A DNA stretch of 43,064 bases. Source: Solobacterium sp. (lineage in GTDB: Bacteria; Bacillota_I; Bacilli_A; Erysipelotrichales; Erysipelotrichaceae). Location: NCBI GenBank assembly GCA_017421125.1, contig JAFOMZ010000254.1, positions 1-43,064 of the forward strand. Reading direction: 5' to 3'. This document shows, one piece after another, positions 1 to 8,234 of this stretch. The position numbers and the translations under genes are program-made. The first letter of the stretch is position 1. Each line of letters begins with the position of its first letter. Under the pieces are notes generated by a model that saw nothing but the letters and a program-made list of their open reading frames with translations, was not told where the DNA came from and made no database searches.

Positions 1-98
1 CCGGGGTGGAAGTGATCCCTGAACCAGAAGGTGAAACACCTCCGGAGGAAGGAACGGAAGAAGGACCGAAAGCTGACCGTTCCAAACTGCAGTATTGA
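1..98 (+). CDS. 3' end of an unidentified protein (acidic Pro/Glu-rich tail)
   Basis: Reading frame 3 is open from the window edge to a TGA at 96-98. The 31 visible residues are rich in Glu, Pro and Gly (PEGETPPEEGTEEG) and end in DRSKLQY. Low-complexity acidic/proline tails of this kind are common at the C-termini of secreted or wall-associated Firmicute proteins such as class A penicillin-binding proteins, but nothing here identifies the family. A strong terminator follows 12 bases later, which supports this as a true gene end. The call rests only on the open frame, the composition and the terminator. Confidence 0.55.
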   Translation, partial: GVEVIPEPEGETPPEEGTEEGPKADRSKLQY

Positions 99-110
99 TC
101 TGACTATGCG

Positions 111-137
111 CACCTCCGTGAAACGGAGGTGTTTTTT
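111..137 (+). terminator. Rho-independent terminator
   Basis: CACCTCCGT (111-119) and ACGGAGGTG (123-131) form a perfect 9-bp stem with a 3-base loop, followed by six T (132-137). It closes the partial gene ending at 98. Confidence 0.9.
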
Positions 138-227
138 CATGCAGGATGTATGCTGAACAGAAACGAAGTACCGTAAACTGCAGTGTGCGTATGATACGCT
201 ATAAAAAAGCGGAAACAGAGAAAAAAT

Positions 228-757
228 ATGGAACTGGTGAAAGTGACAAAAGAGAATATCGAAGAAGCAGTATCCTTGCAGAAAGAACTGTTCCCTGATG
301 AAAACGGAAGGGCGAATCTGGAGGCGTCCCTCAGGGACGGAGCGGTCTTCACATATGCCCTGATCTATGAAGACGGAGTTCCTGCCGGCATCATCGGAAT
401 CTACGAATACCCCAAAGATCATGAAAGTGCCTGGCTCGGATGGTTCGGGATCAGGGAAGGCTTCCGCCGCAGGCATCTTGGTTCAGAAGCGGTCCGCAGG
501 TTCGAAGAAGAAGCTTCTGCCCGGGGTACCGTTTTGCCAGGCTTTATACAGACGCGTTTGATAATGATGCGGCGATCGCGTTCTATCGGAAAAACGACTA
601 CGTTTCCGAGCCGTATATGAATCCGGATGATCCGGCATGCATGGAATATCCGATGCTGATCTTCTCAAAATCACTGACATCTGATCCGCTCGTTCCATGG
701 AACAGCAGAAACATTCATCTGACCGAACAGATCGATCTGCAGAACCGGCAGGAATGA
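228..757 (+). pseudogene. GNAT-family N-acetyltransferase, split by a -1 frameshift
   Basis: The ATG at 228 opens a GNAT-like frame (MELVKVTKENIEEAVSLQ...) that includes a beta-rich core (YALIYEDGVPAGIIGIYEY) and the acetyl-CoA loop region REGFRRRHLGSEAVRRF. After EEASARG, near 523-526, the frame stops looking like GNAT and ends at 620. The expected continuation (YRFARLYTDAFDNDAAIAFY, then the typical FYRKNDYVSEPYM end) lies in the frame that runs to a TGA at 755-757. Adding one G to the GGGG run at 523-526 restores one protein of about 175 residues. The ribosome site is weak. GNATs acylate amines or protein N-termini with acyl-CoA; the substrate is unknown. The break may be a true inactivation, slippage at the G run, or a sequencing error. 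Confidence 0.8.
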
Positions 758-785
758 TGACCTGTCAGAAGATATCCGTACAGTG

Positions 786-815
786 AACAGGCCGTCCTGA
801 TCTGCCTGTTTTTTT
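786..815 (+). terminator. Rho-independent terminator
   Basis: AACAGGC (786-792) pairs with GCCTGTT (804-810) around an 11-base loop, and T runs on to 815. It closes the frameshifted GNAT gene and insulates the MoxR operon. Confidence 0.75.
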
Positions 816-900
816 GACGGAAAGTCCAATTACGGATCTATCAGAATATGATCATATGTTCCGGTTATTTAACAGCAGCCGGGAAGTAATGCTCATTTTG

Positions 901-930
901 TTTGCAAATTCACCTTCTGACGAGGATAAT
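901..930 (+). promoter_or_regulatory. Possible sigma-A promoter of the MoxR operon
   Basis: TTTGCA (901-906) and GATAAT (925-930) are 18 bases apart and lie just upstream of the Shine-Dalgarno AAAGAGG of the MoxR gene. Both boxes are one or two changes from consensus. Inferred from sequence only. Confidence 0.4.
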
Positions 931-955
931 AATTGCATTGAAAGAGGAAATTAAT

Positions 956-1897
956 ATGGATGTTTCGCTGTTCAGGTCCTATCGTGACCGTATTATAAAC
1001 AATGTCGGAAAGATGATCCTCGGAAAGGACGAGATGATCCTGAGAGTCATCGTGACCTATCTCTGCTCGGGACATGTCCTGCTGGAGGATGTGCCCGGTA
1101 CGGGAAAAACGATGCTGCTGAGGGCTTTTGCAAGGTCTGTAGGCGGAGAGTTCAGACGTGTGCAGTTCACACCTGACCTGCTGCCCTCCGACCTGACAGG
1201 CATCAACTTCTATAACATGAAAACACAGGAATTCGAATTCCGTCCGGGTCCTGTCTTTTCGCAGATCATCCTGGCTGATGAGATCAACCGCGCGACTCCC
1301 CGTACACAGGCATCCCTGCTGGAAGCGATGGAGGAACGGCAGGTAACGATCGACGGCGTCACCAGGAAGATGAAAGAACCGTTTATGGTCATGGCAACGG
1401 AAAACCCGCTGGAAAGCTACGGAACATTCCCGCTTCCGGAAGCACAGGTCGACCGTTTCTTCATGCGTCTGAGCATGGGATATATGTCACGTGAAGAAGA
1501 ACTGGCTGTTATTTCCAGAAAGCCTGCTTCCCAGATCGTTTCCGAACTGGAGCAGGTCGTCAGCGAGGAAGAGACCATGAAGCTGAAGGAGATGGTACGT
1601 GATGTAAAGGTGTCCGATGCATGCGCGGATTATATGATGGACATCATCACAGCGACCAGAAATGATGAATCTCTCAGCAACGGTGTTTCCACGCGCGGAG
1701 GCATTGCGCTGTATCAGGCCTGCCAGGCATATGCGGCACTGAACGGCAGGGATTATGTGATCCCGGAGGATATCCGTGATCTTGCGCCGTGCATCCTTGC
1801 GCACCGTATCGGTGCTTCCACCGCTTCACGCAAAGAAACAGAAGCTTATGTGACGCGCCTTGTTTCATCCATTAAGGTACCTCTGGAGGAACTGTGA
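956..1897 (+). CDS. MoxR-type AAA+ ATPase
   Basis: The 313-residue product has a Walker A VPGTGKT at residues 46-52, a Walker B IILADEIN at about 104-111 followed by the MoxR-typical NRATPRTQASLLEAMEERQV, a sensor-like MATENPLESYGTFPLPEAQVDRF segment, and a C-terminal lid. MoxR ATPases act as chaperone-like remodelers, usually paired with a DUF58 or vWA partner in envelope maturation or stress. I start at ATG 956 because AAAGAGG lies about 8 bases upstream; an ATG at 902 in frame has no ribosome site and adds an atypical N-terminus. The stop overlaps the next gene (GTGA at 1894-1897), so translation of the two is probably coupled. Confidence 0.95.
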   Translation: MDVSLFRSYRDRIINNVGKMILGKDEMILRVIVTYLCSGHVLLEDVPGTGKTMLLRAFARSVGGEFRRVQFTPDLLPSDLTGINFYNMKTQEFEFRPGPVFSQIILADEINRATPRTQASLLEAMEERQVTIDGVTRKMKEPFMVMATENPLESYGTFPLPEAQVDRFFMRLSMGYMSREEELAVISRKPASQIVSELEQVVSEEETMKLKEMVRDVKVSDACADYMMDIITATRNDESLSNGVSTRGGIALYQACQAYAALNGRDYVIPEDIRDLAPCILAHRIGASTASRKETEAYVTRLVSSIKVPLEEL

Positions 1898-2973
1898 ATT
1901 TTCTGACTCTGGCTGTTCTGGTCGCGGCAGCGTATCTGATACAGAAGTATGTACTGCTGCACGCACTGGATGGTCTGACATATGATATGAGAAGTGAACG
2001 CCGGGCAGTCGAACCGGATGAACCCTTTTATCTGGTTTCGACGATCGAAAACAACAAGCGGATGCCGGTGTTTTTTCTGCATCTCAACGAGTCGGTGCCT
2101 GCGGCTATCAGGCTCGGCGAACACGAGAAAGGCATTGATTTCCGTGTCATGAAAGCATACGGGACCGAACCGCTGGCGTCCATGCAGCAGGTACTGTACC
2201 TGATGCCCCGCCAGAGGGCAGTCCGCAGGACAGAAGTGTCCATTTCAAAGCGCGGCAGGTATATTCTCAGAGGCGCGACCCTGACAGCAGGTGACCTGCT
2301 CGGTCTTGAAAGCAGATCTTTCCAGCATCCTCTTGCCAGGGAGATCGTTGTTTATCCCGGGAAAACGGATATCAGCCATGTCAGACAGGCATACGGAGGG
2401 TATCTGGGTGATATTTCCGTCAGAAGATTCATCATGCCGGACCCGATCGATACGATCGGCTTCCGGGAATACACAGGCAATGAACCCCAGCGTGATATCT
2501 CCTGGCGGGAAACGCTGCGCAGGGGCCGTCTGATGGTCAAGCAGTACGATTACACGGCTGAAATGAGAGCTGCCCTGATCGTAGATATATCGGATGCGAC
2601 AAAAGAAGAAGCAGAACAGATCTTTTCCGTGACGCGCAGTATAGCGGATGATCTTGAGGAAAAGCATATCATGTTCAGCTTTGTGACCAATGCCTGGATC
2701 CTTTCACCGTCATCCGTGTTCGGATATGTACCCGACGGGACCGGACCGGTGCACCTGAACGCTGTTCTGGAGTGTCTGGGCAGGGCGTCCTGTGAGATCG
2801 CACAGGATACCGGAAAAATGCTGAGGGATACCCTGAAGGGCAGGAATGACGGCAGGTCTTATATCTATATCTCTGCTGACAGTACGAAGCACAGGGATGT
2901 TCTGAATTACTATGAAACGGAGTCGGGCCAGAAACTGTTCAGGGTCGACTGCGTCAGGGAGGCTGTCCTATGA
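1894..2973 (+). CDS. DUF58 protein, MoxR partner
   Basis: The 359-residue protein starts at a GTG that overlaps the MoxR stop. One hydrophobic segment (residues 1-20) anchors it to the membrane. The DUF58 hallmark lies at about 190-220: REYTGNEPQRDISW, then RLMVKQYDY, followed by a vWA-like strand ALIVDISDA. DUF58 proteins are near-constant partners of MoxR ATPases and are thought to form a remodeling pair at the membrane; the client is unknown. The stop shares an ATGA with the next gene (2970-2973). Family assignment is firm; function is inferred from the pairing. Confidence 0.93.
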   Translation: MNFLTLAVLVAAAYLIQKYVLLHALDGLTYDMRSERRAVEPDEPFYLVSTIENNKRMPVFFLHLNESVPAAIRLGEHEKGIDFRVMKAYGTEPLASMQQVLYLMPRQRAVRRTEVSISKRGRYILRGATLTAGDLLGLESRSFQHPLAREIVVYPGKTDISHVRQAYGGYLGDISVRRFIMPDPIDTIGFREYTGNEPQRDISWRETLRRGRLMVKQYDYTAEMRAALIVDISDATKEEAEQIFSVTRSIADDLEEKHIMFSFVTNAWILSPSSVFGYVPDGTGPVHLNAVLECLGRASCEIAQDTGKMLRDTLKGRNDGRSYIYISADSTKHRDVLNYYETESGQKLFRVDCVREAVL

Positions 2974-4196
2974 ATGTGATGGCTGTTGTTTCCGTGATCC
3001 GTGAAATGTGCCTGTACCTTGCGACATTCGGCTATCTGACGGTCGGCATGGTCTCGCTGGAGGGAAGCCTGCTGGTCCTTGGGACAGCGGTGCTCTGCTG
3101 TATCATCTGCCGGTTCTGGCATCCGGATTCCATACTGAAATATCTCCCGCTGCTCACATGCGGACTGATGTTCGTCAGGGGAACGGCAGGCATACAGATC
3201 GCAGCTGCCGTACCGGTCATCGGATATCTGTTCCTGAAGATCAGGAACGGACACTGGGAGGCAGGGTATCCGGCAGTGATCTCCACGCTGAAAGCAGGTT
3301 CTGCCGCATACGGCATCTTTCTGTTTTTCCTCTGGATCTATGCGGCAGATGTCGCAAAAGGAACGAACACTGCGTCGGTTCCCTTCTTTGCGCTGTTCCT
3401 GATCCTGAGCGTTTTCAGCATGCGTCTGCAGAGAGATTCCGCACTCATGTCATTCGGGACAAAATACAGGCTTCTTTCACTGATACCGGTCATCCTGACC
3501 GTAGTCCTGGCGTTCATCCTGACGAGTCCCCCGGCAAGAGCTTTGTTTGTGACACTGATGAGACTGTTCGGGGAGTATGTCGTATATCCGCTGCTGGTCG
3601 TATTTGCCTATGTCATGCTTGCCATCGTCAATATCCTGAAGTATCCCGTATTGTGGCTGCTGAGAAGGGCGGGCATGCATTCGATCGATGAGAGTGAAAT
3701 GGGCTTCGAAGACCTCGGGGATATGAGCGATATCTTCGATACAGGAGAAGTGACCGGATCACCGATCCTCGATATGCTCTGGAAGGCACTTCCTGCCATC
3801 CTGCTGCTGGTGCTGGTGATCTTCATCATCAGGCGGATCTCGCGCAATACCGGGATCGGTGCGGCATCTGCCGGCAGCTACCAAAGGGAAGCCATCACGC
3901 GGACCGGTCCGAAACGCAGGACCCTGAAGGATCTGCTGCGGCCGCCCCTGAGCCCTGTCAGGGAGGCGTACCGCCAGTATCTGAAGCTTTGTTCCTCTTC
4001 ACAGATCCCGGCTGACGGATCGCTTGCTTCGGACGAAGTGCTGAGGCTTTCCTCGCAGCATATCCCCGCAGAGGATGCCCGGAAGCTGAGAGAACTGTGG
4101 CTTCCGGTCAGATACGGAAACGCGGAGGACAATGATCCTGCTGCGGCAAAGCAGCTGATGAAAAATATCAGAAAACAATTCCGTACGAAACGATAG
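2970..4196 (+). CDS. Multi-pass membrane protein with DUF4129-like C-terminus
   Basis: The 408-residue product has about eight or nine hydrophobic segments: six in the first 190 residues, two near 190-230 flanking a short loop, and one near 270-290. A soluble tail of about 100 residues follows. That tail (SPVREAYRQYLKLCSSSQIP... LRELWLPVRYGNAEDNDPAAAKQLMKNIRKQF) matches the DUF4129 type, which usually ends the transglutaminase-like partner in MoxR-DUF58 operons. No transglutaminase Cys-His-Asp core is visible, so this looks like a transmembrane shell that has lost or never had the enzyme domain. The ATGA overlap with the DUF58 gene indicates a coupled three-gene unit. Confidence 0.8.
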   Translation: MNVMAVVSVIREMCLYLATFGYLTVGMVSLEGSLLVLGTAVLCCIICRFWHPDSILKYLPLLTCGLMFVRGTAGIQIAAAVPVIGYLFLKIRNGHWEAGYPAVISTLKAGSAAYGIFLFFLWIYAADVAKGTNTASVPFFALFLILSVFSMRLQRDSALMSFGTKYRLLSLIPVILTVVLAFILTSPPARALFVTLMRLFGEYVVYPLLVVFAYVMLAIVNILKYPVLWLLRRAGMHSIDESEMGFEDLGDMSDIFDTGEVTGSPILDMLWKALPAILLLVLVIFIIRRISRNTGIGAASAGSYQREAITRTGPKRRTLKDLLRPPLSPVREAYRQYLKLCSSSQIPADGSLASDEVLRLSSQHIPAEDARKLRELWLPVRYGNAEDNDPAAAKQLMKNIRKQFRTKR

Positions 4197-4199
4197 GTG

Positions 4200-4227
4200 A
4201 CCGGCATTGTCAGAACATACTGCCGGT
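4200..4227. other. Intercistronic inverted repeat without T tract
   Basis: ACCGGCA (4200-4206) and TGCCGGT (4221-4227) form a perfect 7-bp stem with a 14-base loop, four bases after the stop of the DUF4129-like gene. No T run follows, so it is not a classical terminator. It may stabilise or divide the transcript between the MoxR unit and the next gene. Confidence 0.5.
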
Positions 4228-4341
4228 ACGGCGGATCACACAGCAGATGTGACAGATGATGACGGTCTGTATAAAGCATTGTTCATCCTGGTTTCATTGA
4301 TGAATAAAATCGGTTATTCTGTAATAGGGAGGAGACCACTT

Positions 4342-5763
4342 ATGACAGCTTATTCTCAGAAAGAGTTCCGGAACTGGATCTTGGAACAGAAAAACGATCT
4401 TTACGAGATCATAGAAGAAGAGAACCAGATCATTCTGGACGCGGGTTATGCCACTGCGACGATCGCTTTTCATGATCTGAACATTATTGAACTGATCATC
4501 CTGAATGCGGCTGACGGGCTGAACCGTTTTTATCTGCATTTCCAGCTGAATGAAAAAGAACACGCACAGTCACTGTTCAAAGAGATGCAGGATACCCTGA
4601 TCGGACTGAAAGGCCATCATACATTGAAAGTGATGCTGAGCTGTACCAGTGCGCTTACGACTTCATTCTTTGCGGAAAGCCTCCAGCAGGCAGCCGATTC
4701 CCTTGGACTCGACTATCATTTTGAAGCTGTTTCCTATAACCGTCTGTATGAGATCGGCAGTGAAGCGGATGTCATCCTGCTTGCGCCGCAGATCGGTTTT
4801 GAACTGGAAAAGGTCAAAGAGGCATTCCACCACAGAGTCGTTCTGGTCATTCCCGCAAGGATATTTGCCCAGTACAATGCTTATGACCTGATCGCGGAGA
4901 TCCGCAACCAGATCGCTGAGCGTGCTGCTGAAAACAAGGAACATAATATCGAGATCACTGCCAACGATGCCGTGATACTCGTTGTAGCTGTCATCAACAG
5001 ACGTGACGGAAAACGCTACGGATACAGGGTATATGATCATGGTGAGATCGTCATGGACGGTGAAGTCATCAAGCCGAATATGACGCTGCAGGATCTGGAG
5101 GACATCATCACGACATGCTATGTCCGCCACAACAACATCGATATCGTCGGTCTTGCGCTGCCGGGTACTGCTGCCTATGGCGAACTGGATTATCCGGCGC
5201 TTGGCTTCCACCATATCAATATCGAGGAATATTTCTCTGAACGTTTCCCGATGCGCTTCTATCTGGTCAATGATACCAATGCGGCCGTATCCGGCTATCA
5301 TCTTGACCATCCGGGTGACATTTCCACGACATTCCTGTATATTCCGGACAATATGCTGATACCGGGTGTGGGGATCATGGAGCGCAATGAGATCATCAAG
5401 GGAAAGAACGGTTTTGCCGGTGAAGTGGCTTCCTACTTCAGATATCTTTATCCGGATGACCGGAAGCTGAACAGCCTGACGCTGAAAAACGTTCTGATGG
5501 ATACATTGATGGCGATCATCTGTACGCTTGCGCCGGACAAGATCGTGATCAACTGCAGACAGTATCCGTTTATTGATGAACTGCAGGCAGAACTTGAGAA
5601 ATACATCGACCGGGCATTTATACCTGAACTGGAGATCACCTGGCACATGAAGCATTACATGATGCCGGGCATGGTCGTACAATGTCTGGATTATCTGAAC
5701 CACGAGAAACTGAAGAAAAGACTGCGTGCAATGCATAAACCGGACAAGAAAGAAAAACGGTAG
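4342..5763 (+). CDS. PTS EIIB-like / ROK-like fusion protein (putative sugar-state sensor)
   Basis: The 473-residue protein starts at ATG 4342 behind GGGAGG. Residues 1-90 are an unrecognised alpha/beta region. Residues 94-193 resemble lactose/cellobiose-type PTS EIIB: a first strand, then CTSALTTS at 101-108, matching the C-x5-T-S phosphocysteine loop of EIIB-Lac/Cel, then EADVILLAPQIGFELEKVKEAF and the closing strand VVLVIPARIF. Residues 208-455 resemble a ROK kinase fold: an LALPGT core strand, NDTNAAVSGY (310-319) with the catalytic-type Asp311, and GFAGE (357-361). The GH and CxCGxxGCxE zinc motif of active ROK enzymes are absent. No HTH or membrane segment is visible. I infer a cytoplasmic protein that takes phosphate on Cys101 and binds a sugar in a degenerate kinase domain; function is unproven. 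The neighbours are envelope and housekeeping genes, with phospho-beta-glucosidases 2.6 kb downstream. Confidence 0.75.
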   Translation: MTAYSQKEFRNWILEQKNDLYEIIEEENQIILDAGYATATIAFHDLNIIELIILNAADGLNRFYLHFQLNEKEHAQSLFKEMQDTLIGLKGHHTLKVMLSCTSALTTSFFAESLQQAADSLGLDYHFEAVSYNRLYEIGSEADVILLAPQIGFELEKVKEAFHHRVVLVIPARIFAQYNAYDLIAEIRNQIAERAAENKEHNIEITANDAVILVVAVINRRDGKRYGYRVYDHGEIVMDGEVIKPNMTLQDLEDIITTCYVRHNNIDIVGLALPGTAAYGELDYPALGFHHINIEEYFSERFPMRFYLVNDTNAAVSGYHLDHPGDISTTFLYIPDNMLIPGVGIMERNEIIKGKNGFAGEVASYFRYLYPDDRKLNSLTLKNVLMDTLMAIICTLAPDKIVINCRQYPFIDELQAELEKYIDRAFIPELEITWHMKHYMMPGMVVQCLDYLNHEKLKKRLRAMHKPDKKEKR

Positions 5764-5781
5764 TAAAAGGAGAAACACATT

Positions 5782-6330
5782 ATGCCGGATTTTATTAAAC
5801 CGGATCTGGATGAGCTTTCGTACCGGAAGAAGCTCCTGTCGAAAAAACGCACGATGGATTTCGGTACGGGCACGGAGGACTTTGATGAAGATGTCTGGGA
5901 GAGCTGGTATGACAGATGGATCGGATGCGATCCCTCTGACCGCTGCTTCAGACTGATCTACTGCAATGGCTGCGGTTATTATGTCGGAGAGACGGGATAT
6001 GAGAGGGCGGAAGACGGAAGCGCGCTGATCCATCTGCTGATCGATGCCGACAACAGGGAATCCGGTTACGGAAGTGCCGGACTGAAGTACATCGCATCCG
6101 CAGCCCGGGCGAACGGCATGGATACGCTGAGCGTGCGCATGCACCAGAGCAGTCCGTACTTCAGATATATGAAAAAACGCGGTTTCAGACCTGCCGGTCA
6201 GGATGGAGAATTCATCCTGATGAAGGCTGACAGTCTTGAGGTCTCAAAGGGAAAGATATATGAGATCGACGAGACGTGCTGCAAATGCAGAAAAAAGAAA
6301 GAAAACAGTGATGCTGCAGAGAATTCCTGA
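5782..6330 (+). CDS. GNAT-family N-acetyltransferase
   Basis: The 182-residue product has a GNAT core: a beta strand ALIHLLIDADN, the acetyl-CoA pyrophosphate loop NRESGYGSAGL (about residues 92-102), a helix, and the end motif SVRMHQSSPYFRYMKKRGFRP. An extra C-terminal tail of about 25 residues contains CCKCRKKK, a small cysteine/lysine cluster of unknown use. AAAGGAG lies at about 5766-5772, 9-10 bases before the ATG. The gene follows the EIIB-ROK gene by 18 bases and its last codons overlap the kinase gene, so the three are likely co-transcribed. The acyl acceptor cannot be told from sequence. Confidence 0.88.
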   Translation: MPDFIKPDLDELSYRKKLLSKKRTMDFGTGTEDFDEDVWESWYDRWIGCDPSDRCFRLIYCNGCGYYVGETGYERAEDGSALIHLLIDADNRESGYGSAGLKYIASAARANGMDTLSVRMHQSSPYFRYMKKRGFRPAGQDGEFILMKADSLEVSKGKIYEIDETCCKCRKKKENSDAAENS

Positions 6331-6898
6331 AGAAACATCCCTGATCACGGAACGGGTCGGCCGGCTGAGAGAAGAAGGCAGACGGACAGTGATCGCGATC
6401 GACGGCAGGTGCACTTCCGGGAAGACAACATATGCCGGGATCCTGTCTGAACTGCTGGATGTGCCGGTATTCCATATGGATGACTTCTTCCTGCAGGTAC
6501 ATCAGAGGACACCCGAACGCTATGCCGAGCCGGGCGGCAATGTTGACCGTGAACGCCTGATCGAAGAGGTGCTCGAACCTTTTAAAGAAGGCTGTCCGGT
6601 GATCAGTCACCGGAAGTTCATCAGGGGAGTGATGGCCCTGAGCGGACCGGTCAGCACGGAAGTACAGGATTGCATCATCCTGGAAGGGTCATACAGCTGC
6701 CATCCGCTGCTGCAGAAATACAGTGATCTGAAGATCTTTATGGATATCGGCCCGGAAGAGCAGCTGAGGCGTGTACTTGCGCGTGACGGCATTTCGAAAT
6801 ACGACGAATTCAAAGAGAAGTGGATACCGCTGGAGGAGAACTACTTCAATGCGTATGATATCCGCAGTATCTGCGATATCATCATTCACAACGGTTAA
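6311..6898 (+). CDS. Uridine kinase-like P-loop kinase
   Basis: The 195-residue product has a Walker A GRCTSGKT at residues 32-39 in the setting VIAIDGRCTSGKTTYAGIL, then FHMDDFFLQ, which matches the substrate-contacting MDDFF of the uridine kinase/phosphoribulokinase-like group. IILEGSYSCHP and the LID-like segment RVLARDGISKYDEFKEKWIPLEENYF follow. These enzymes phosphorylate nucleosides or small metabolites; the substrate here is not established. ATG 6311 gives the best length and a 20-base overlap with the GNAT stop. An ATG at 6236 would add a basic stretch read through the GNAT gene and is unlikely. Confidence 0.85.
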   Translation: MLQRIPEETSLITERVGRLREEGRRTVIAIDGRCTSGKTTYAGILSELLDVPVFHMDDFFLQVHQRTPERYAEPGGNVDRERLIEEVLEPFKEGCPVISHRKFIRGVMALSGPVSTEVQDCIILEGSYSCHPLLQKYSDLKIFMDIGPEEQLRRVLARDGISKYDEFKEKWIPLEENYFNAYDIRSICDIIIHNG

Positions 6899-6925
6899 TA
6901 CCTGCAGACGGGAATCAGCAGGTAT
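6898..6925. other. Intercistronic stem-loop before the aldo/keto reductase gene
   Basis: ATACCTGC (6898-6905) pairs perfectly with GCAGGTAT (6918-6925) around a 12-base loop; no T run follows. It sits right after the kinase stop and just before the Shine-Dalgarno AAGGAGG (6931-6937). It may be an RNA-processing or stability element. Confidence 0.55.
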
Positions 6926-6941
6926 ATACGAAGGAGGAAAA

Positions 6942-8075
6942 ATGGAAAAGGGATTTGCAAAAACCATGCCGAAGCTCGGGTTTGGTCTGATGAGACTGCC
7001 CCGTATCAACAAGGAAACAGATGAGATCGATGTCGAACAGACAAAGAAGATGGTCGATATGTTCCTTGATGCAGGATTAAAATATTTTGATACTGCATTC
7101 GTCTACAACGGATCGGAAGCAGCCATTAAGCAGGCGCTGGTAGACCGTTACCCGAGAGAGTCCTATTATCTTGCGACCAAGCTGAATGCTTCCGCGTTTG
7201 CATGCAAAGATGAAGAATCCGCGAAACAGGAATTCTTCACCAGCCTGGAACGTACAGGTGCCGGATATTTTGATTTCTATCTGCTGCATGCACTGAGCAG
7301 GAATAATATCGATAAGTACAATGAGTACCATATCTGGGAATTTGCGCAGGAACAGAAAGCAAAGGGACTGATCAAGCACGTCGGTTTCTCCTTCCACGAT
7401 ACGGCAGATGTTCTGGAAAGCATCCTGCAGGCACATCCGGAAGCTGAATTCGTCCAGCTGCAGCTGAACTACGCTGACTGGGAGAGTCCTACAGTACAGT
7501 CCAGGAAATGCTATGAAGTATGCGAGAAATACGGCAAACCGGTCGTTGTTATGGAGCCTGTCAAGGGCGGTACGCTGGCAGATCCGCCGCAGCCCGTCAA
7601 GGAGATCCTGACAAAGGCTGAACCGGATATGTCACCGGCTTCCTGGGCGATCAGATATATCGCTTCCCTGCCGAATGTCATGGTCGTACTGAGCGGTATG
7701 TCCAGCATTGAACAGATGGCTGACAATACATCCTATATGAAGGATTTCAAAGGCATGAATGAGATGGAGCAGGAAACGATCCGCAGTGCCCAGAAAGCAC
7801 TCTCCGAGATCCCTCAGATCCCCTGCACAGCATGCAAATACTGTGTAGACGGCTGCCCGATGCAGATCCGCATCCCGGATATCTTTGCGGCAATGAACCG
7901 TGAGATGATCTTCTCACAGACTGAAGCTGCCAAGCGTGCATATGCCAATGCCACAAAAGAGCCTCATGGCAAGGCTTCCGAGTGCATCCAGTGCGGTGCC
8001 TGCGAAGATGCATGCCCGCAGCATCTGCCGATCCGCGAACTGCTTGTCAAGTGCGCTGAAGCTCTGGAAAACTGA
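6942..8075 (+). CDS. Aldo/keto reductase with C-terminal 4Fe-4S ferredoxin-like domain
   Basis: The 377-residue protein begins at ATG 6942 behind AAGGAGG. Residues 1-285 form an AKR barrel (PKLGFGLMRLP) with the catalytic tetrad visible as Asp50, Tyr55, Lys80 and His116 (YFDTAFVY, YLATK, YLLHAL). The C-terminus carries two cysteine clusters, CTACKYCVDGCP from Cys295 and CIQCGACEDACP from Cys348, as in the ferredoxin-containing AKR group of anaerobes. Such proteins probably reduce carbonyl substrates with electrons passed through iron-sulfur clusters; the substrate is unknown. It is the last gene of the run and a terminator follows at 8084. Confidence 0.93.
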   Translation: MEKGFAKTMPKLGFGLMRLPRINKETDEIDVEQTKKMVDMFLDAGLKYFDTAFVYNGSEAAIKQALVDRYPRESYYLATKLNASAFACKDEESAKQEFFTSLERTGAGYFDFYLLHALSRNNIDKYNEYHIWEFAQEQKAKGLIKHVGFSFHDTADVLESILQAHPEAEFVQLQLNYADWESPTVQSRKCYEVCEKYGKPVVVMEPVKGGTLADPPQPVKEILTKAEPDMSPASWAIRYIASLPNVMVVLSGMSSIEQMADNTSYMKDFKGMNEMEQETIRSAQKALSEIPQIPCTACKYCVDGCPMQIRIPDIFAAMNREMIFSQTEAAKRAYANATKEPHGKASECIQCGACEDACPQHLPIRELLVKCAEALEN

Positions 8076-8083
8076 TACGGCTG

Positions 8084-8119
8084 AACTCCTTGGATCAGGA
8101 TGATTCCGGGAGTTTTTTT
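8084..8119 (+). terminator. Rho-independent terminator
   Basis: AACTCC (8084-8089) pairs with GGAGTT (8109-8114) around a 19-base loop that can pair partly with itself, followed by a T run to 8119. It ends the aldo/keto reductase transcript. Confidence 0.7.
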
Positions 8120-8234
8120 AATGCCGGGGCCGCAGGTCACAGCATGTATCATTCGTACACGGTCAGCCGCAGAAGACAGAAATGAAACAGTATGCTCTGT
8201 ATCTGACAACATTGTGCTGATTTCTTTTTTACAC

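Noticed and set aside
4200..4227. Terminator after the DUF4129-like gene
   Set aside because: The stem is good but no T run follows, so it is listed only as an inverted repeat.
4207..4341. Upstream TTG start for the EIIB-ROK gene
   Set aside because: It would lie in the loop of a hairpin and add a Thr/Asp-rich stretch; GGGAGG before ATG 4342 is far stronger.
4663..6144. A 493-codon open frame on the minus strand
   Set aside because: It lies opposite the well-supported EIIB-ROK and GNAT genes, has no recognisable motif and no ribosome site; it is a codon-bias shadow.
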